A stretch of 8,228 nt of DNA from JAFAVN01 sp036378375 (GTDB lineage: Bacteria; Verrucomicrobiota; Verrucomicrobiia; Chthoniobacterales; JAFAMB01): NCBI GenBank assembly GCA_036378375.1, contig DASUWQ010000518.1:1-8228 (forward strand), written 5' to 3'. Every line of letters starts with the position of its first letter. Positions within the stretch are counted from its first letter, which is position 1. Below the pieces are notes generated by a model. It was not told the origin of the DNA and searched no databases. It was given only the letters and a program-made list of their open reading frames with translations. Shown here piece after piece: positions 6,261 to 8,228 of this stretch. The position numbers and the translations under genes were made by a program.

Positions 6261-6542
6261 TGGAGGGGAGCCGCTTTGGCATGTGGCTCAGGAACCCAAT
6301 GAATTCCGTCGAAAAGGCAAAGAACGGTGGCAGCGGGTGGTAAACAAGCGGCTCCGGAAACGTCTCGACGCGTGGCAGGTCTATGTCCGTCGTGCCCATG
6401 TTGCACTGAATAGAGGGCGAGGGTGAAACATGGCGCTGGGTAGTTCGCGGGAGCCGCTTGTTTGCCAACTCGTTTGGCTGCTCTTCGCCGTGGGTAGTAC
6501 ACATGGGGTCACTCAGACACATGCCAAAGCGGCTCCCCTCCA
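6261..6542. repeat. 282-bp element with nested inverted repeats (MITE-like)
   Basis: The ends, 6261-6285 and 6518-6542, are exact 25-bp reverse complements beginning TGGAGGGGAGCCGCTTTGGC. Similarity continues imperfectly to about 41 bp per arm (6261-6301 against 6502-6542). A second, inner inverted repeat is exact over 14 bp: AAACAAGCGGCTCC at 6342-6355 and its reverse complement at 6450-6463. Its core AGCGGCTCC also occurs in both ends, so the same motif appears four times in alternating orientation. The right end stops 1 bp short of the mak stop codon. There is no transposase and no convincing target-site duplication. It may be a non-autonomous mobile element or a structured RNA. It fills most of the 357-bp gap between mak and the phosphatase gene. 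Confidence 0.82.
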
Positions 6543-6543
6543 G

Positions 6544-7476
6544 TCATACGTGCTTTGAGTCCTCTTTCCAGAGCCATGCCGCTCCGCGTACGCCGCTCGA
6601 ATCGCCATGGACCGCTCTCCTTATCGGTGTGTAAAATACAGTAGAAAAAGTATAGCGCGCGAGTTGCGCAGGGAGTTCGGTATAAAGCTCGTCGACATTG
6701 GACATGCCACCTCCCATCACAAGTATATCGGGGTCAAGTGTGTTAACCACGATCGATAATCCCCGAGCGACTCGGTCAAGGTAGCGTTGCCAAACCAGCC
6801 GAGCGAGATGTTCACCGGCGCGCATTTTCGCAATGATCTCTTTTGCGGCTAAATCGATTCCGGAATGGCGCGTGTAATCTGCCTGGAAAGCGCGGCCCGA
6901 TACCCAGGTTTCCATACAACCGCTCTTCCCACAATAGCAGGGCGACCCTGGAATTTCACTGGTATTAGGATAAGGCAACGGGTTATGGCCCCACTCGCCG
7001 CCGCTGTTGTTTGGCCCATGATGGGCGGATCCATTGATGGCAATACCGGCGCCGGCGCCGCTTCCGAGAATCACGGCAAAGACAACCCGATATCCAGCAC
7101 CCGCTCCATCCACGGCTTCAGATGCCGCCAGACAGTCGGCATCGTTCTCCACCCGAATCTCTCTGCCCAACGCGACTCGGAGATCGTGTTCCACGGGCTT
7201 GCCGAGCAGCCAGGTTGAGCTCGCTCCTTTTCCCAGGCGTGATTTGGGCTCTAGTGAGCCCGGGATTCCGATCCCGATGGTACCGCGAGATCCGATCCCG
7301 TCCTCCAGACGATTGACCAGATCAACAATGATGCACAGGCAACCTTCATAGTCGTGGCGGGGTGTCTCTTCACGGAGGCGGAGCAACTCTTTCCCATCCT
7401 GAGTCAAAGCAATCCCTTCGATTTTGGTGCCACCCCAGTCGATGCCGATCAGGATGTCTAACGGGGTTGATTTCAT
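6544..7476 (-). CDS. mak: Fructokinase, ROK family (Mak-like)
   Basis: This 310-residue ROK sugar kinase resembles E. coli mannofructokinase Mak along almost its full length, judged from memory. It should phosphorylate fructose with ATP in the cytoplasm to give fructose 6-phosphate, perhaps also mannose. The N-terminal ATP motif GIDWGGTKIE is at residues 11-20. IPGSLEP is at 71-77. The catalytic Asp is in ENDADCLAASEAVDGA, Asp112. EWGHNPLPYP (161-170) plus CYCGKSGC (180-187) supplies the zinc ligands His164, Cys180, Cys182 and Cys187. DPDILVMGGGMSNVDELY (248-265) and HGDSSGVRGAAWLW (290-303) are characteristic of the Mak group. The ATG at 7476 is the only reasonable start and lacks a Shine-Dalgarno sequence. 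The stop directly abuts the 282-bp palindromic element. It sits between a ROK regulator-like gene and the phosphatase gene, all on one strand. Confidence 0.95.
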   Translation of the reverse strand: MKSTPLDILIGIDWGGTKIEGIALTQDGKELLRLREETPRHDYEGCLCIIVDLVNRLEDGIGSRGTIGIGIPGSLEPKSRLGKGASSTWLLGKPVEHDLRVALGREIRVENDADCLAASEAVDGAGAGYRVVFAVILGSGAGAGIAINGSAHHGPNNSGGEWGHNPLPYPNTSEIPGSPCYCGKSGCMETWVSGRAFQADYTRHSGIDLAAKEIIAKMRAGEHLARLVWQRYLDRVARGLSIVVNTLDPDILVMGGGMSNVDELYTELPAQLARYTFSTVFYTPIRRAVHGDSSGVRGAAWLWKEDSKHV

Positions 7477-7524
7477 AGCAGGATCTCAAACATAACAAGG
7501 GAGGCGGAAGCCCGTCAGTTCATG

Positions 7525-7654
7525 TTCGTGCTCGTGCTCGTGCTCGTGCTCGTCTGGGACGTATGATAGTAGATCTCCCGCGCGCCGTTGGTCGATTGGT
7601 CAATATTACGTTCATCCCAAAATCTTCGAGCACGAGCGCGAGCACGAGCACGAA
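7525..7654. repeat. 28-bp inverted repeat with CTCGTG hexamer arms
   Basis: Arm 1 (7525-7552) is TTCGTG followed by repeated CTCGTG units. Arm 2 (7627-7654) is its reverse complement with a single mismatch, which would be a G-U pair in RNA. The 74-bp loop holds a weaker inner pairing, TGGGA at 7555 with TCCCA at 7615. The arms belong to the same CTCGTN hexamer family as the element at 5235-5394, but the loops do not match. It lies between the stop of the ROK regulator-like gene (19 bp away) and the mak start (48 bp away), so it is in the mak leader or separates two transcription units. Confidence 0.85.
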
Positions 7655-7673
7655 AGGTTCATTCCAAGATTAG

Positions 7674-8228
7674 TTAGTGAAAAAGGAGGTCGCGATCTCT
7701 CGCGAAGCCTGCCAGGAGCGGCAGGCTGGCTGCTCCCAGGACGCGTGCGTCCCTCCCGATTGTGCCTTCGACAATTTCTGCCGGCGCAAGTCCTTGTAGA
7801 TCCATGAGGGCAAATTGCTGGCGAATCCGTTGGACCACTGAAGATCGAACTGCTCGAGGAAATGCACCGTCGATCACGATCGCTTCGAAATCGATAATCG
7901 AGATCGCCGAGCCGATCGCGATGCTGACGCTAGTAGCCGCCTGCTCGATCCACGCGTCCACTGTTGAATCGACGCTGCTCCAGTCGTCTGGCGATCGCCA
8001 CAGGATCGAAGGGTCTTTGCCCTCGTTTCTCAAAATATTCTCAAGAATGTAATTGGAGGCACAACGAATTAAGCTTTTGGCTGTCGCCCGGTTTGAATCG
8101 TTCCCGTTCGGCACCAATACAGAGCCGAACGCGCCTGCATACCCGGCCCGGCCAGGATAAAGCGCCCCATTCAGCACGATCCCGCCCCCAATCAGGGTGG
8201 CAAAGAATATATAGAGAAAATTTGTGTA
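7674..8228 (-). CDS. ROK-family protein, probable NagC/Mlc-like transcriptional regulator (partial, 5' end outside window)
   Basis: The last 184 residues are visible; the frame stays open to the window edge, so the start lies beyond 8228. FFATLIGGGIVLNGALYPGR followed by AGYAGAFGS is the sugar-binding-domain region of ROK proteins. Near the C-terminus, IIDFEAIVIDGAFP and GTIGRDARVLGAASLPLL match ROK regulators of the type common in rhizobia. The zinc-binding CxCGxxGC motif is absent, and the kinase motif ExGH is AFGS here, so sugar-phosphorylating activity is unlikely. A winged-helix DNA-binding domain would be expected in the missing part. A GTG at 8177 is internal and should not be taken as the start. 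Its position upstream of mak on the same strand suggests that it controls this locus. A degenerate ROK kinase is the alternative. Confidence 0.85.
   Translation of the reverse strand, partial: YTNFLYIFFATLIGGGIVLNGALYPGRAGYAGAFGSVLVPNGNDSNRATAKSLIRCASNYILENILRNEGKDPSILWRSPDDWSSVDSTVDAWIEQAATSVSIAIGSAISIIDFEAIVIDGAFPRAVRSSVVQRIRQQFALMDLQGLAPAEIVEGTIGRDARVLGAASLPLLAGFARDRDLLFH

Noticed and set aside
6256..6522. 88-codon minus-strand open frame lying almost exactly within the palindromic element
   Set aside because: It begins inside one terminal inverted repeat and ends just past the other, shows no domain, and is explained by repeat DNA without stops.
6261..6542. Complete insertion sequence
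   Set aside because: There is no transposase frame and no clear target-site duplication (left flank TTCACT, right flank GTCATA); at most a non-autonomous element.
6865..7218. 117-codon plus-strand open frame opposite mak
   Set aside because: Antisense to a strongly conserved kinase gene and without recognisable motifs, so treated as a shadow frame.

Overview
The window reads as one carbohydrate uptake and phosphorylation locus of a Gram-negative-type bacterium. A Tat-like signal on the binding protein supports a cell with a periplasm. Several signs recall soil Verrucomicrobia, but this is a guess from style, not proof: recognisable Shine-Dalgarno sequences are nearly absent, heptanucleotide arrays (GTGANNG, TTGGCTA) sit in the gaps, and CTCGTN/CGAGNA hexamer repeats are arranged as long inverted repeats. 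I see no rRNA, tRNA, CRISPR array, integrase or transposase.

Layout. Positions 92-3572 (minus strand) hold a CUT1-type sugar ABC importer in the order binding protein, MalF-like permease, MalG-like permease. No ATPase gene is present. Positions 3573-3716 are a divergent control region with two LacI/cre-like 14-bp operator sites whose centres are 20 bp apart. Positions 3717-5225 (plus strand) encode an FGGY-family sugar kinase. Positions 5410-8228 (minus strand) encode, in transcription order, the C-terminal part of a ROK-family protein that is probably a NagC/Mlc-like regulator (cut by the window edge), a ROK fructokinase very like E. coli Mak, and an inositol-monophosphatase-family phosphatase.

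How the genes may work together. The importer brings in a sugar or polyol. FGGY kinases often act on ketoses such as xylulose, and Mak acts on fructose. Binding protein, two permeases, an FGGY kinase and a fructokinase together recall the mannitol/arabitol (mtl) operons of pseudomonads. The polyol dehydrogenase and ATPase that would confirm this are not in the window, so the substrate stays open.

The least ordinary content lies between genes. Four gaps carry large inverted repeats: a roughly 200-bp imperfect palindrome with heptamer arms (about 1919-2119), a perfect 36-bp inverted repeat (5235-5394), a 282-bp element with nested inverted repeats (6261-6542), and a 28-bp inverted repeat (7525-7654). 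They occupy the ordinary co-directional gaps and the convergent gap, but not the divergent promoter or the 9-bp gap between the two permease genes.
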